From: Roseateles koreensis | GTDB taxonomy: Bacteria; Pseudomonadota; Gammaproteobacteria; Burkholderiales; Burkholderiaceae_C | Direction: 5' to 3' | Assembly (NCBI RefSeq): GCF_028595305.1 | Contig: NZ_JAQQXS010000008.1 | Span: 1 to 64,000 of the forward strand | DNA length: 64,000 nucleotides | Shown here: positions 44,739 to 54,001 of the stretch, piece by piece | Layout of the letters: the number at the start of each line of letters is the position of its first letter | Numbering within the stretch: position 1 is the first letter of the stretch | The notes under the pieces: generated by a model | Database searches by the model: none | The model's input: only the letters and a program-made list of their open reading frames with translations | Told to the model about the DNA's origin: nothing | Made by a program: the position numbers and the translations under genes

Positions 44739-45296
44739 ATGCAAGCCTTTGTTGCCCCCCACTTTGCAGACGAACCGGCTGCACCAGAGCGTCCGAAGCT
44801 GCAGTGCGTCACGTTCAACCTGGGCGGTGAGCTTTTCGGGATTGAGATTCGGCATGTGCGCGAGATTGTGGAACTGGACACCCTCACCGCAGTCCCCATG
44901 ATGCCGCCCTTTGTGCGCGGCATCATCAACTTGCGCGGGCGGATCGTGCCGGTGATTGATCTGGCGCTGCGCTTTGGCCAGGAGGCCACCGCCTTGCAGG
45001 CGTCGACCTGTGTGGCCGTGTTGCGGATGCTTGATGCGACAGGCGCTTGCGAGTTGGGGGTCTTGCTGGATTCGGTGGGCGAGGTGTTGGACATCCCCTT
45101 GGATGAGCTGGATCCCGCACCGAGTTTTGGGGCGCGGATTCGCGCCGAGTTCATCCAGGGCATCGCCACGCTGGGGCAACGCCCTGCGGTGATTTTGGAC
45201 GCCGAGCGCGCTTTGTCCCTCGCCGAGTTAGCCGCTCTGGCGGAAGCCTTGCTGGATTCACCCCCCGCACCTCAGTCGCCGCGGTATGAGCGGTGA
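44739..45296 (+). CDS. cheW: chemotaxis coupling protein CheW
   Basis: A 185-residue CheW linking receptor and CheA. The SH3-like double barrel is clear: LQCVTFNLGGELFGIEIRHV, FVRGIINLRGRIVPVIDLAL and GVLLDSVGEVLDIP. It is somewhat longer than E. coli CheW owing to N- and C-terminal tails. The ATG lies nine bases after the receptor stop with GAGG upstream, and its end overlaps the start of cheR by 11 bases, so the operon is tightly packed. Confidence 0.93.
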   Translation: MQAFVAPHFADEPAAPERPKLQCVTFNLGGELFGIEIRHVREIVELDTLTAVPMMPPFVRGIINLRGRIVPVIDLALRFGQEATALQASTCVAVLRMLDATGACELGVLLDSVGEVLDIPLDELDPAPSFGARIRAEFIQGIATLGQRPAVILDAERALSLAELAALAEALLDSPPAPQSPRYER

Positions 45297-46164
45297 CATG
45301 CCGCGCTGGCCCGGACGTCATGGGGCGCCGACCCTGTCCGCGGAAGAGTTCGACGGTTTCCGGCGCTTTTTGTATGACGAGGCCGGCATCGCTCTGGCCG
45401 ATTCCAAGAAGGCCCTGGTGCAGTCTCGTCTGGCCAAGCGGTTGCGCCAGCTGGGTTTGACGGACTTCGCCAGCTATTGGCAATTGCTGCATGACGCAAA
45501 TGACGAGGATGAACGCCAGCAGGCCGTCAACGCGCTGTCCACTCACGAAACTTATTTTTTTCGGGAGCCGCAACCCTTCGCTTGGTTGCAAGCCCATGTC
45601 AGCGCCGTGGCCGCTCATGGCCGGCGCCCCTTGCGTTTGTGGTCGGCTGCCTGCGCCACTGGTGAGGAGGCCTACACCCTGGCCATGCTTGTGGCGGACT
45701 GTCTGGGCGTGGGCGGGGACTGGGAAGTTTGGGGTACGGACATCAACACCCAAGTGCTGGCACACGCACGTCTTGGCGTCTACGACCTGGCGCGAGTACA
45801 GCGAACGCCAAAGCATTTGTGGCGGCGCTATTTTCAGTATGGACGGGACGACTATCAGGGCAAGGTCCGGGTGCGGCCGGAGCTGGCCAAACATCTGCGC
45901 TGGCAACAAGTCAATCTGCTAAATTGCAATGGATTGATGACGTTTGATTTCGACGTTATTTTTCTGCGCAATGTCATGATCTACTTCAACGCTGAATCCA
46001 GAGCCCTGGCGCTGAACCAGGTCTGCCAACATCTGCGGCCAGAGGGATATCTGTTGATCGGTCAATCTGAAAATCTGCATGCACCGGGCACTCACCTGCA
46101 ATTGGAAGCGCCCAAGCGCCTGCGCAAGGTTCAGCAGTTGAACGAAGCTGGGCGGCTGACATGA
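45286..46164 (+). CDS. cheR: chemoreceptor methyltransferase CheR
   Basis: A 292-residue SAM-dependent glutamate methyltransferase. The N-terminal helical domain (FDGFRRFLYDEAGIAL, LAKRLRQLGL) is followed by THETYFFREPQPFAWL and the SAM site LRLWSAACATGEEAYTLAM, then FLRNVMIYFN. It sets receptor sensitivity by methylation. No CheB methylesterase or CheD is found in this window, so demethylation must come from elsewhere or be absent. Its stop overlaps the next start (ATGA). Confidence 0.93.
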   Translation: MSGDMPRWPGRHGAPTLSAEEFDGFRRFLYDEAGIALADSKKALVQSRLAKRLRQLGLTDFASYWQLLHDANDEDERQQAVNALSTHETYFFREPQPFAWLQAHVSAVAAHGRRPLRLWSAACATGEEAYTLAMLVADCLGVGGDWEVWGTDINTQVLAHARLGVYDLARVQRTPKHLWRRYFQYGRDDYQGKVRVRPELAKHLRWQQVNLLNCNGLMTFDFDVIFLRNVMIYFNAESRALALNQVCQHLRPEGYLLIGQSENLHAPGTHLQLEAPKRLRKVQQLNEAGRLT

Positions 46165-47417
46165 ATCGCGGTGGCACCGCAACCAGCCCCTCGGAGGCCC
46201 TGGAGAAATGGCGTGGGCGTCGCGTTTTGGTGGTGGACGACTCAAGCAGCAGCCGATATGCGGCAGTGCAGCTGTTGGAGAGCCTCGGATTCAGCCTGAT
46301 TCATGAGGTGGAAAACGGCCGTGACGCGCTGGAAGCCCTGAAAGACGCCGAGCATCGCTTTGATCTGCTCTTGACTGATCTCAATATGCCGGACATGGAC
46401 GGCATCGAGTTGCTCACCTGTTTGGCTAAATCACCAGTCAAGCAGGCCTTGTTTGTTGCGGTCATGAGCGGCGTGCACCGTGATGTGCTGGACACCGTGC
46501 AAGGCATTGCCGAGGCCTCGTTGCTGGAGCTGTTGGCGGTTTTACCCAAACCACTGATGGCCGAGGATCTGCGGCAGATGTTGGCGCAGTGCGATCCGGA
46601 CAAGCACATGGCCGGCGTGGAAGGCCTGAGCCTGGAGGTTTGCGAGCCCGATATTGCGTTGGCTCTGGACGCCGGGCAGTTGCAGCCCTACTTTCAGCCC
46701 AAGGTGTCGCTGGTGGACCACAAGCTCAAAGGCTTTGAGGCCTTGGTGCGCTGGATTCATCCGGTGCACGGTGTGGTGCCGCCGCTCTTGTTTGTTCAAT
46801 ACCTGGAGTCGGGCGAACTGGCGGAGCGCTTCTTTTTCAATTTTGTTGAACAAGTCGCCGCAGTGATGGCCGGTTTGCACGGGGGCTTGTCAGGCCAGGA
46901 CGTCCTGGATTTTGAACACGTGCATTGTTCGGTCAATCTGCCGGTGCCTCTGCTGGAGACACCCGCCTTGGTTGAGCGTCTGGAGGCCGTGATGCGCCAC
47001 CACCACTTGCCCAATAGCGCCTTGGTGGTGGAGTTGACCGAGACCACCTTGATGTCTCATCTGGGGTCGACTTTGGGCACCCTGGCCCGCTTGCGCATGA
47101 AGGGCTTTGGTGTGGCCATGGATGACTACGGCACCGGCTACTCGTCCATGAAGCAGCTGTCGCGCTGCCCTTTCTCGGAGTTGAAGATTGACCGCGAGTT
47201 TGTTCACGATGCCAGCAGCAGCCCGAAAAGGCTGGCCATCCTGACCGGCGCGATTGCCATGTGCCAGCGCCTGAAGATGGTGTGCGTCGCTGAAGGGGTG
47301 GAAGTCCAGAGCGATTGGGACCAACTGGCCGCCCTGGGGTGCGAGCTGGCGCAGGGCTATTTCATCAGCCGCCCCATGCCGGCCAGTGAGTTGTTGGCCT
47401 GGGTGCTGGCCCCCTAG
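46161..47417 (+). CDS. REC-EAL response regulator, cyclic-di-GMP phosphodiesterase
   Basis: A 418-residue regulator: receiver domain with D73 in LLTDLNMPDMDG, then an EAL domain with FEALVRW near 192-198, ELTET, MDDYGTGYSS, KID, AEGVE and QGYFISRP. The NVS motif reads NLP, otherwise the catalytic set is kept, so hydrolysis of cyclic-di-GMP is expected. It ends the chemosensory operon and is coupled to cheR, so phosphorylation by CheA may control local cyclic-di-GMP. The family resembles RocR/PvrR-type regulators. This gives the array an output other than the flagellar motor. Confidence 0.88.
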   Translation: MNRGGTATSPSEALEKWRGRRVLVVDDSSSSRYAAVQLLESLGFSLIHEVENGRDALEALKDAEHRFDLLLTDLNMPDMDGIELLTCLAKSPVKQALFVAVMSGVHRDVLDTVQGIAEASLLELLAVLPKPLMAEDLRQMLAQCDPDKHMAGVEGLSLEVCEPDIALALDAGQLQPYFQPKVSLVDHKLKGFEALVRWIHPVHGVVPPLLFVQYLESGELAERFFFNFVEQVAAVMAGLHGGLSGQDVLDFEHVHCSVNLPVPLLETPALVERLEAVMRHHHLPNSALVVELTETTLMSHLGSTLGTLARLRMKGFGVAMDDYGTGYSSMKQLSRCPFSELKIDREFVHDASSSPKRLAILTGAIAMCQRLKMVCVAEGVEVQSDWDQLAALGCELAQGYFISRPMPASELLAWVLAP

Positions 47418-47514
47418 TTCAAAGGCGAAGTCCGGACATTTGTGTCACCGAATTGGCGAGGTGTCAGCGCAGAATGAAGCGGGGTCATCCCTGGTCAAAC
47501 TGAAGGAAGCTGAA

Positions 47515-47868
47515 ATGTCGGACCTCTGGAACAAAGTCAAGCAAGTCGCCCAGGACGTGGCGCATGAAGCGGGTGAAGCGGTGTCGGAGGCCAGCAAGGC
47601 GGTGGCTGGCAGCGCAGAAGCCTTGGGCGACAAGGCGGCCACGGCTGCCAGCAGCGCCTGGGCCAGCACCAAGGTGGCGACGCACGACGCGCTTGAAGGT
47701 GCCGGTGAGTTGGCGAAAAAAGCCGGTACCTTGGCCGCTGATGCCGCAGACAAGACGGTTGAAGCCGCCGGCCACGCTGCCGACAAGACCGCTGAGCTGG
47801 CCAAACAAGCCGCTGACAAAACCCGCGACTTGGCCCATCAGGCCTTGGACAAAAAGGACCCAAGCTGA
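47515..47868 (+). CDS. LEA-like amphipathic helical repeat protein
   Basis: A 117-residue, alanine/lysine/aspartate-rich protein lacking hydrophobic core, signal peptide or cysteine. Near the C-terminus three consecutive 11-residue repeats (AADKTVEAAGH, AADKTAELAKQ, AADKTRDLAHQ) match the group 3 late-embryogenesis-abundant pattern. Such proteins are disordered in water and fold to helices on drying or on membranes; in bacteria they are linked to desiccation and stress tolerance. AAGGA at 47503-47507 precedes the ATG. It is monocistronic or trails the REC-EAL gene by about 100 bp. Confidence 0.78.
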   Translation: MSDLWNKVKQVAQDVAHEAGEAVSEASKAVAGSAEALGDKAATAASSAWASTKVATHDALEGAGELAKKAGTLAADAADKTVEAAGHAADKTAELAKQAADKTRDLAHQALDKKDPS

Positions 47869-47978
47869 GCCCAACCTCGCCAGGGCTACTTAAGTCCAGC
47901 CCCTTATGATGGCCGACGCCGTGCTTGCCTTGGCGTCTTCCATCGACTGATTTGGGCGCGTGGCGCCGCATTCCTCCC

Positions 47979-48491
47979 ATGCTGGGTACTCAAAAGCTAA
48001 GCCTTTTCGCCGCTGCCGGCCTGTTGCTGCTGGCGGCCTGCAGCCCCTGGTGGGCGGTGCGGCAACTGCGCGAAGCGGCTGATGCGAACGATCTTGCGCG
48101 CCTGAGTGATCAAGTCGATTGGCCTGCGATGCGAAGCCAGCTCAAATTGAGCGTGCAAGACCGATGGGCGCATCGCGCGCTGACGGAGTCGGGGCAGCCC
48201 ACGCGGGCAGCCAGCTTGGGTGCCGAGGTGGCTGCCGCTTTGCTGGGCCCGATGGTGGATGAGCGGGTGAGCCCCGAGGGTTTGAGCCGCATGCTGCAAG
48301 GCCATGCGCTTGATGTGCATCAGCACGCCGAGACTGAGGCCGCCTACGAGAGCCTAAACCGCTTTGTGATGAACATCCGGCACCCGGCCGACGAAGGCAA
48401 TGCGGGCGCCGCTGCCGAAGACACGATTCAGCTGGTGTTGCACCGGCGCGGCCTGTTCGGCTGGAAGTTGGCCGAACTGCGCCTGCCCTGA
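47979..48491 (+). CDS. DUF2939 family putative lipoprotein
   Basis: A 170-residue exported protein. The signal segment LFAAAGLLLLAACSPWWA contains an LAAC lipobox. The mature start SPWWAVRQLREAADANDLARLSDQVDWPAMRSQLK is the DUF2939 pattern, a widespread proteobacterial family of unknown function. The ATG 47979 gives a normal-length leader. It converges on gshA with 16 bases between the stops. No function can be assigned. Confidence 0.75.
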   Translation: MLGTQKLSLFAAAGLLLLAACSPWWAVRQLREAADANDLARLSDQVDWPAMRSQLKLSVQDRWAHRALTESGQPTRAASLGAEVAAALLGPMVDERVSPEGLSRMLQGHALDVHQHAETEAAYESLNRFVMNIRHPADEGNAGAAAEDTIQLVLHRRGLFGWKLAELRLP

Positions 48492-48507
48492 GATCACTAA
48501 CTCGGGC

Positions 48508-50040
48508 TTACACCACCGTCATGCGCTCCGGCGCAAGGTATTGTTGGCGATAGGCTTCAAAAGACAGCGTGTCTGCCGCTTCGATGCGGGCTTGTTCTTC
48601 CAGGGATCGAAGAGCCAGCGCGTCGAAGCGAGCCGCCATGTCGGCGCCGTAGGGCAAGCGCAGCAAGGTTTGCCGCGTCATTTCAGAGCGCTCACGCAAG
48701 AAGGCCACGTAGGAGTTGCCGTGCGACTGCTTCATGGTCGCCAGCAAACGGGCTGACGGTGTGCTGTCGGGTTGGGCCAGCGTGCGCCGTGCGGCGTTCA
48801 GGGCTTCGGTGTAGTCGCTCGACGCGTGGGCGGTGTCGAGTGCGGCGGCCATGGCCTGGCATTGGTCCAGCAATTCTTGCCCCCACTCGGTCAGTGAGCG
48901 GGTGCCGTTGCCGTACTGAAGACGCAAGCTGGGGTCGCGCCCGTGCGAGGCCACGAGGTGTTGGTTGCGCGCCAGGGCCTTGATTTCTTCGGGGGTGTCC
49001 GGCGGGCTGGCATGGGTCAGGCAGTGCAGCAGAAACACATCGAGAAAGCACACCGTCTGCGCCGCGATCCCGACCGGCACAAAGGGGTCGAGGTCCATAC
49101 AGCGCACTTCCACATACTCCACGCCGCGTTCACGCAGGGCGTGCAGCGGGCGCTCGCCAGATTGGATGACGCGTTTGGGGCGGATGGTGCCGTAGAACTC
49201 GTTCTCGATCTGGAGCAGGCTGGTGCTGAGCTGGTTGTAGTCGCCACCGGGGTTTTGCACGCCAATGGCTTCGTAGGCCGGATAGGGCCGGGTCAGCGCG
49301 TCCTGCAGCGAGGCGGCATAACTCTCCAAACTGTTGTAACTGACGGCCAGCGAGCTTTGCGCATCGCTCTGGTAGCCCAGTCGCCCCATGCGCAGCGACG
49401 TGCCGTAGGGCATGTGCAGAGAGCCTTCGCCAATGGGTTGCAGTTCGTGCTGACGCCCCGCCACAAAGCTGGAGCACAGCGCTGGCGAAGCGCCGAAGAG
49501 ATACAGCAGCAAGAACGAATGGCGGCGAAAGTTGCGGATCAGGCTGAAATACTGCTCGCTGCTCACTCCCGGCAGCGACCAGTTGTAGTGGATGCCCGAA
49601 ATGGTCTGCATGCGCCGGCCATAGCGCTGGCCCAGGCCCATGCGGTAGACGCTCTTGGAGCGTCCCACATTGGACTTGCCATAACGGCCCAAAGGGATGG
49701 TCTCGTCGGTGGGCAGCCCGCAGGGCATGGAGCCGACCCAGAGACGCTCGGCCGCCGGGCCCGTGCCCAGGGTTTGGTAGACCGCCTGATGCACTTCGGT
49801 GAGCTCTTGCAGGCAGGCTTGCACCCCGGTATGCACGCCGGTGATCAACTCCAGCTGGGATTCGCTGAAATCGGTGGTGATGTGCGGGTGCGTCAGCGCC
49901 GAACCCAGGGCGACCGGATGCGGAGTAAGTGCCAACATGCCGTTCGCTTGCGCCCGCAGGCTTTCTTTTTCGATGCCGCGGCGCAGCCCCAACAAATCCG
50001 CTGTGGTGATGGCGCCCAGGCGCTTGAATTCATCGCTCAT
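48508..50040 (-). CDS. gshA: glutamate-cysteine ligase
   Basis: A 510-residue enzyme of the E. coli GshA type, catalysing ATP-dependent formation of gamma-glutamylcysteine, the first step of glutathione synthesis. Recognisable parts are RRGIEKESLRAQ with the metal-binding glutamate, TTDFSESQLELITGVH, ISGIHYNWSLP and VEVRCMDLDPF. GGAGG eight bases before the ATG at 50040 supports that start; the longer open frame upstream is unlikely. gshB is not adjacent. Confidence 0.94.
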   Translation of the reverse strand: MSDEFKRLGAITTADLLGLRRGIEKESLRAQANGMLALTPHPVALGSALTHPHITTDFSESQLELITGVHTGVQACLQELTEVHQAVYQTLGTGPAAERLWVGSMPCGLPTDETIPLGRYGKSNVGRSKSVYRMGLGQRYGRRMQTISGIHYNWSLPGVSSEQYFSLIRNFRRHSFLLLYLFGASPALCSSFVAGRQHELQPIGEGSLHMPYGTSLRMGRLGYQSDAQSSLAVSYNSLESYAASLQDALTRPYPAYEAIGVQNPGGDYNQLSTSLLQIENEFYGTIRPKRVIQSGERPLHALRERGVEYVEVRCMDLDPFVPVGIAAQTVCFLDVFLLHCLTHASPPDTPEEIKALARNQHLVASHGRDPSLRLQYGNGTRSLTEWGQELLDQCQAMAAALDTAHASSDYTEALNAARRTLAQPDSTPSARLLATMKQSHGNSYVAFLRERSEMTRQTLLRLPYGADMAARFDALALRSLEEQARIEAADTLSFEAYRQQYLAPERMTVV

Positions 50041-50246
50041 GGCTAGAGCCTCCAGTCCCAAATCTACTCGCAGGCCGCACGGTAACAGAGCCCGACATTT
50101 TCTGCCGTGACACAGGACACTGTGTTTTCTGCTAGCAAGATTGCCGCTTGTGAGCGGCTTGGGTGCCGCCTGGGTGACAGGCAAGTGGGGCGCCTTGCGC
50201 CAAACTGCGTCCATCCCAGCCCAGCCCGATCGTCAGGAAGCCCGCC

Positions 50247-51509
50247 ATGAACTTCGACTACAGCCCCAAAGTCCAGGAGATGCAAGCCCGTCTGCTGGCA
50301 TTTTTCGATGCGCACATCTACCCCAACGAGGCCCGTTTCCACGAAGAGGTGGAAGCCAATCGCCGCAACGGTAACGCCTGGGTGCCCACCACTGTGATCG
50401 AGGAGCTCAAGCCCCTGGCGCGCAAAGCCGGCTTGTGGAATCTGTTTTTGCCCAAGTCCAGCCGGGCGCCTGAAGGCTTGTCCAATCTTGAATATGCGCC
50501 GCTCTGCGAGATCATGGGCCGTGTGACATGGGCGGCCGAGGTGTTCAACTGTTCGGCACCTGACACCGGCAATATGGAAACCATCGAGCGCTACGGCAGC
50601 GAGGCGCAAAAGACCGAGTGGCTGGAGCCGCTGTTGCGGGGCGACTTTCGCTCGGCCTTTTTGATGACCGAACCCGCCGTGGCTTCCAGCGATGCCACCA
50701 ATATCGAATGCCGCATCGAGCGGGTGGGCGATGAATACGTCATCAACGGCACCAAATGGTGGTCATCAGGTGCCGGTGACCCGCGCTGCGCCATCTATGT
50801 GGTGATGGGCAAGACCAACCCCGAGGCGGGCCGGCATGAGCAGCAATCGATGGTGCTGGTGCCCGCCAACACGCCCGGCGTGCGGGTGATTCGCCCCCTG
50901 ACCGTCTATGGCTACGACGATGCGCCACACGGTCATATGGAGGTCGAGTTGAAGAATGTGCGGGTGCCTGTCGGCAATATCTTGCTGGGCGAAGGCCGTG
51001 GTTTCGAGATCGCCCAAGGTCGGCTTGGCCCCGGGCGCATCCATCATTGCATGCGCTCCATCGGCGCGGCCGAGCGGGCGCTGGAGTTGATGTGCGAGCG
51101 TGCTATCGCCCGCACTGCGTTTGGCAAAACTCTGGCGCAGCAGACCGTCACTCAGGAGCGCATTGCCGAGGCGCGCTGCATGATCGAGCAGGCGCGTCTA
51201 CTGACGCTCAAAGCCGCCTACATGATGGACACCGTGGGCAACAAGGTGGCCAAGGCCGAAATTGCCATGATCAAGATTGTGGCGCCGAACATGGCGCTGC
51301 AGGTGATTGACTGGGCCGTGCAGGTCTTTGGCGGCATGGGCGTCAGCGGCGACACGCCTTTGGCGATCATGTGGGCCCATCAGCGCACGCTGCGCCTGGC
51401 CGACGGCCCCGATGAGGTTCACCGTAACTCCCTGGCCAAGCTGGAGTTGGCCAAGCACATGAGGTTGCCTGGCGGGGAAGTGCGCATGCCCATCACACGC
51501 GGCAGCTGA
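50247..51509 (+). CDS. acyl-CoA dehydrogenase, ACAD10/11-like
   Basis: A 420-residue flavoprotein dehydrogenase. The N-terminal helical part ([20 protein letters not shown]) and [10 protein letters not shown] resemble ACAD10/11-type enzymes, which act on long or branched acyl-CoAs. FAD contact [13 protein letters not shown] follows TEPAVA; the C-terminal [13 protein letters not shown] and the [18 protein letters not shown] strand are standard. The catalytic aspartate or glutamate is probably in the latter segment. Possible partners are dispersed fatty-acid oxidation genes. It lies upstream of apt by 66 bp without sharing its role. Confidence 0.9.
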   Translation: MNFDYSPKVQEMQARLLAFFDAHIYPNEARFHEEVEANRRNGNAWVPTTVIEELKPLARKAGLWNLFLPKSSRAPEGLSNLEYAPLCEIMGRVTWAAEVFNCSAPDTGNMETIERYGSEAQKTEWLEPLLRGDFRSAFLMTEPAVASSDATNIECRIERVGDEYVINGTKWWSSGAGDPRCAIYVVMGKTNPEAGRHEQQSMVLVPANTPGVRVIRPLTVYGYDDAPHGHMEVELKNVRVPVGNILLGEGRGFEIAQGRLGPGRIHHCMRSIGAAERALELMCERAIARTAFGKTLAQQTVTQERIAEARCMIEQARLLTLKAAYMMDTVGNKVAKAEIAMIKIVAPNMALQVIDWAVQVFGGMGVSGDTPLAIMWAHQRTLRLADGPDEVHRNSLAKLELAKHMRLPGGEVRMPITRGS

Positions 51510-51575
51510 GATACATCGCCCGGAGTGAAATCAGTCGCCCCGGATGGGCCTTTGGCGACAGATAATCCGGTCACC

Positions 51576-52118
51576 ATGCCGACACCTACCGACTACATTC
51601 GACGTCATATCCGCACCGTGCCGGACTGGCCCAGCCCGGGCGTCCAGTTTCGTGACATCACGCCGCTGTTGTCGAATCCGCGGGTGTTTCGGGTGCTGAT
51701 TGACCAATTTGTTCATCGCTATTTCGACGCCCATCCCACCGCGATTGCCGGGCTCGACGCGCGGGGCTTCATCATCGGCTCGGTGCTTGCTTACGAATTG
51801 GGCGTGGGCTTTATTCCCATCCGCAAGAAGGGCAAGCTGCCCTTCACCACGGTGGAAGAGAGCTATGAGCTGGAGTACGGCAGTGCCACGGTGGAGATGC
51901 ACACCGACGCCGTCAAGCCCGGCGACCGGGTGGTGTTGATCGACGACCTGATCGCCACCGGCGGCACCTTGATGGCCGGCGCCAAGCTCCTGGAGCGCCT
52001 GGGCGCTGAGGTGATCGAAGGCGCCGTCATTGTGGACTTGCCTGAGCTGGGCGGCTCCGCCAAGGTTCGTGCCTCCGGCTTGCCGCTGTTCACCCTGGTG
52101 GAATTTGACGGGCATTGA
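51576..52118 (+). CDS. apt: adenine phosphoribosyltransferase
   Basis: A 180-residue purine-salvage enzyme making AMP from adenine and PRPP. The PRPP loop [14 protein letters not shown] is near residues 125-138, and [31 protein letters not shown] is the base-binding region. The opening [11 protein letters not shown] is typical. Start ATG 51576 is where similarity begins; an upstream ATG at 51525 would add unrelated residues. Normal length. Confidence 0.94.
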   Translation: MPTPTDYIRRHIRTVPDWPSPGVQFRDITPLLSNPRVFRVLIDQFVHRYFDAHPTAIAGLDARGFIIGSVLAYELGVGFIPIRKKGKLPFTTVEESYELEYGSATVEMHTDAVKPGDRVVLIDDLIATGGTLMAGAKLLERLGAEVIEGAVIVDLPELGGSAKVRASGLPLFTLVEFDGH

Positions 52119-52181
52119 GCCCGCCGCCTAGCCTGGGCCGGGCGCCTTCACCTGCACCACGCTTTGCCCGACAATAGCGCC

Positions 52182-52415
52182 ATGGCCAAACCCATTCCCC
52201 GACTCACCCGTGAACAGATCCAGGCCGTCATCAAGACCGCCTGGGAAGATCAGCCGCCCTACAACAAGGTGCTGATGGCGCACCAGCTCGGCCAAGGCGA
52301 ACTGGTGCAGCTGATGAAGCGCGAACTGACCTCCACCGCCTACAAGATGTGGGCTGCCCAAGGCAAGGGCGTGAAGGCGCCGACGAAAAAGCCGGTCTGG
52401 CCGCACGGTCGTTGA
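52182..52415 (+). CDS. DUF2805 / TIGR03643 small protein
   Basis: A 77-residue protein. The pattern RLTREQIQAVIKTAWEDQPPYN, then GQGELVQLMKRELTSTAYKMW, is that of DUF2805 (TIGR03643), small cytoplasmic proteins of unknown function with a probable helix-turn-helix-like fold. The ATG 52182 fits the family length; GTG/ATG codons upstream are in a poor context. It converges on the gabR-like gene. Function unknown. Confidence 0.8.
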   Translation: MAKPIPRLTREQIQAVIKTAWEDQPPYNKVLMAHQLGQGELVQLMKRELTSTAYKMWAAQGKGVKAPTKKPVWPHGR

Positions 52416-52443
52416 GCCTTGCACGGACGGTGCCAAGCCATGC

Positions 52444-53859
52444 TCAACCCGCCCTATTGGCCGCTGCAATTTCTTCCAGTAAAAACTCGCGCAGCCGGGC
52501 TTCATCGCTGAAGGCGACGTTGAAGCGCAGCCAGCCGGTCTGGCGCGGTTCCGGGGAGAACAAATGCCCGGGGCCGAGCATGATGCCCTGGAGTGCCGCG
52601 CGCTGCGACAGCAAGGCGGCGTCGGGCAAGTCGGGGTGGCGGGCCCAGAGGTACATGCCGGCCTCGATTTGGCTGTGCAGCTCGAAACCCAGGCTGTGCA
52701 GTTGATCGGCGACTGTCCGCTGCGCCTCGGCCAAGCGGCTGCGCAGGCGGGTGAGGTGCTTGCGCCAGCGGCCTTCGGTCAGGGCGCGCAAGACCAGCCG
52801 TTCGTTAAGGTCTGACGAGGTCAGGCCCGAGACCATCTTGCGCAGGGCCAGTTCTTCCAGCAGCGCTGGCGCTGCGGCGACATAGCCCACACGCAGATTG
52901 GGAGAAATGGTTTTGGAGAAGCTGCCCAGATACGCCACCCGCTGCAGTTGGTCCAGGCTGGCCAGGCTGGGGTGCCATTCGGGGTCGAGATCGGCGTAGA
53001 TGTCGTTTTCGACAATGGCGAATTGATGGCGGTACGCCAATTGCAGCAAGTGCAGCAACTGATGCAGCGGCGCGCTGGAATTGGTTGGGCTTTGCAGCCG
53101 GGGTTGGGTGAAGAACACCTTGGGCTGGTGCACCGCCAGCAGTGCCTCCAGCGCCTTCAAATCGTAGCCTTCAGGGGTACGCGGCACTGGCAGCACGGTG
53201 GCACCCAGAAAGCGCAGGATGTAGAGGATGTTGGGGTAGCCGGGCGAATCCACCAGCACCACGTCGCCGGGCTGCACCCAGTAGCGCGCCAGCAGGTCCA
53301 GCGCCTGGCTGGAGCCTTGGGTGAGTAGCAGCTGATCGGCGCTCAGTTTGATCTGCCGCTCGGCCAGCAGCTCAACCAACAAGGCGCGCAGTTCGGCATG
53401 GCCATACGGCGAGCCATAACCGCCCAACTCAGCGCCTTCTTGCGCCATCTGCCGAAAGGCGCGCCGTACGCCTTCTTCAAACAACCAGTCTTGGGGCAGC
53501 CAGCCGCAACCGGCGCGGATGTCCAGATTGCGGCTTTCGAAAATCTGCCGTAAATACCATTTGGCGTCGAATTGCAGTTCCGCCACGCGATCCGCCGGGT
53601 CCGCCGAGGCCGGCGCCGTGGCCCGCGCCCGCACGAAGAAACCTGCGTTCGGCCGGGAGTGCACCAGGCCGAGCGCGACCAGCCGGTCATAGGCTTCAAC
53701 CACAGTGAAGACGCTAACGCCTTGCGCCGCAGCGAACTGGCGGATCGAGGGCAGCTTGCCGCCGGGTTTTAGCGTTAGCTCGTCGATTTGCTGCTGAAAA
53801 CCCGCCACGATCTGGGCGACCAGCGGTGTCGGGGCATCGTGATTGAGCGCGGGAAACAT
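52444..53859 (-). CDS. gabR: MocR/GabR-type transcription regulator (GntR HTH plus aminotransferase fold)
   Basis: A 471-residue regulator. An N-terminal GntR winged helix (GGKLPSIRQFAAAQGVSVFTVVEAYDRL) is joined to a type I aminotransferase-like domain with the PLP lysine in SFSKTISPNLRVGY. Such proteins (GabR, PdxR, TauR) sense an amino compound via bound PLP. It is divergent from gabT-gabD, so gamma-aminobutyrate is the likely effector. A 17-bp inverted repeat with CTGTAC cores lies between the genes. The start ATG 53859 was preferred over an extension to 53919, which would run into the operator. Confidence 0.88.
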   Translation of the reverse strand: MFPALNHDAPTPLVAQIVAGFQQQIDELTLKPGGKLPSIRQFAAAQGVSVFTVVEAYDRLVALGLVHSRPNAGFFVRARATAPASADPADRVAELQFDAKWYLRQIFESRNLDIRAGCGWLPQDWLFEEGVRRAFRQMAQEGAELGGYGSPYGHAELRALLVELLAERQIKLSADQLLLTQGSSQALDLLARYWVQPGDVVLVDSPGYPNILYILRFLGATVLPVPRTPEGYDLKALEALLAVHQPKVFFTQPRLQSPTNSSAPLHQLLHLLQLAYRHQFAIVENDIYADLDPEWHPSLASLDQLQRVAYLGSFSKTISPNLRVGYVAAAPALLEELALRKMVSGLTSSDLNERLVLRALTEGRWRKHLTRLRSRLAEAQRTVADQLHSLGFELHSQIEAGMYLWARHPDLPDAALLSQRAALQGIMLGPGHLFSPEPRQTGWLRFNVAFSDEARLREFLLEEIAAANRAG

Positions 53860-53877
53860 GGGGGCCTGTGGTGAGAC

Positions 53878-53938
53878 GTGCCGCGCTGTACAGGTTGGCG
53901 TCCCTGTACAGCGCGGCACTGTGCGTTGCCAACTGTAC
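53878..53938. promoter_or_regulatory. operator of the gabR/gabT divergent promoter
   Basis: GTGCCGCGCTGTACAGG at 53878-53894 and its perfect complement at 53903-53919 are separated by eight bases. A third CTGTAC core stands at 53933-53938. The CTGTAC element repeated at regular spacing is compatible with a dimeric MocR-family protein binding here. The palindrome begins 18 bases upstream of the regulator's ATG, which would allow autoregulation. Confidence 0.78.
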
Positions 53939-54001
53939 CTGTTGCGCTGACGCCTGAATGTTCAGAATCGCCAGATCTTCCCATTCTTCAGGAGTTCCTC
54001 C

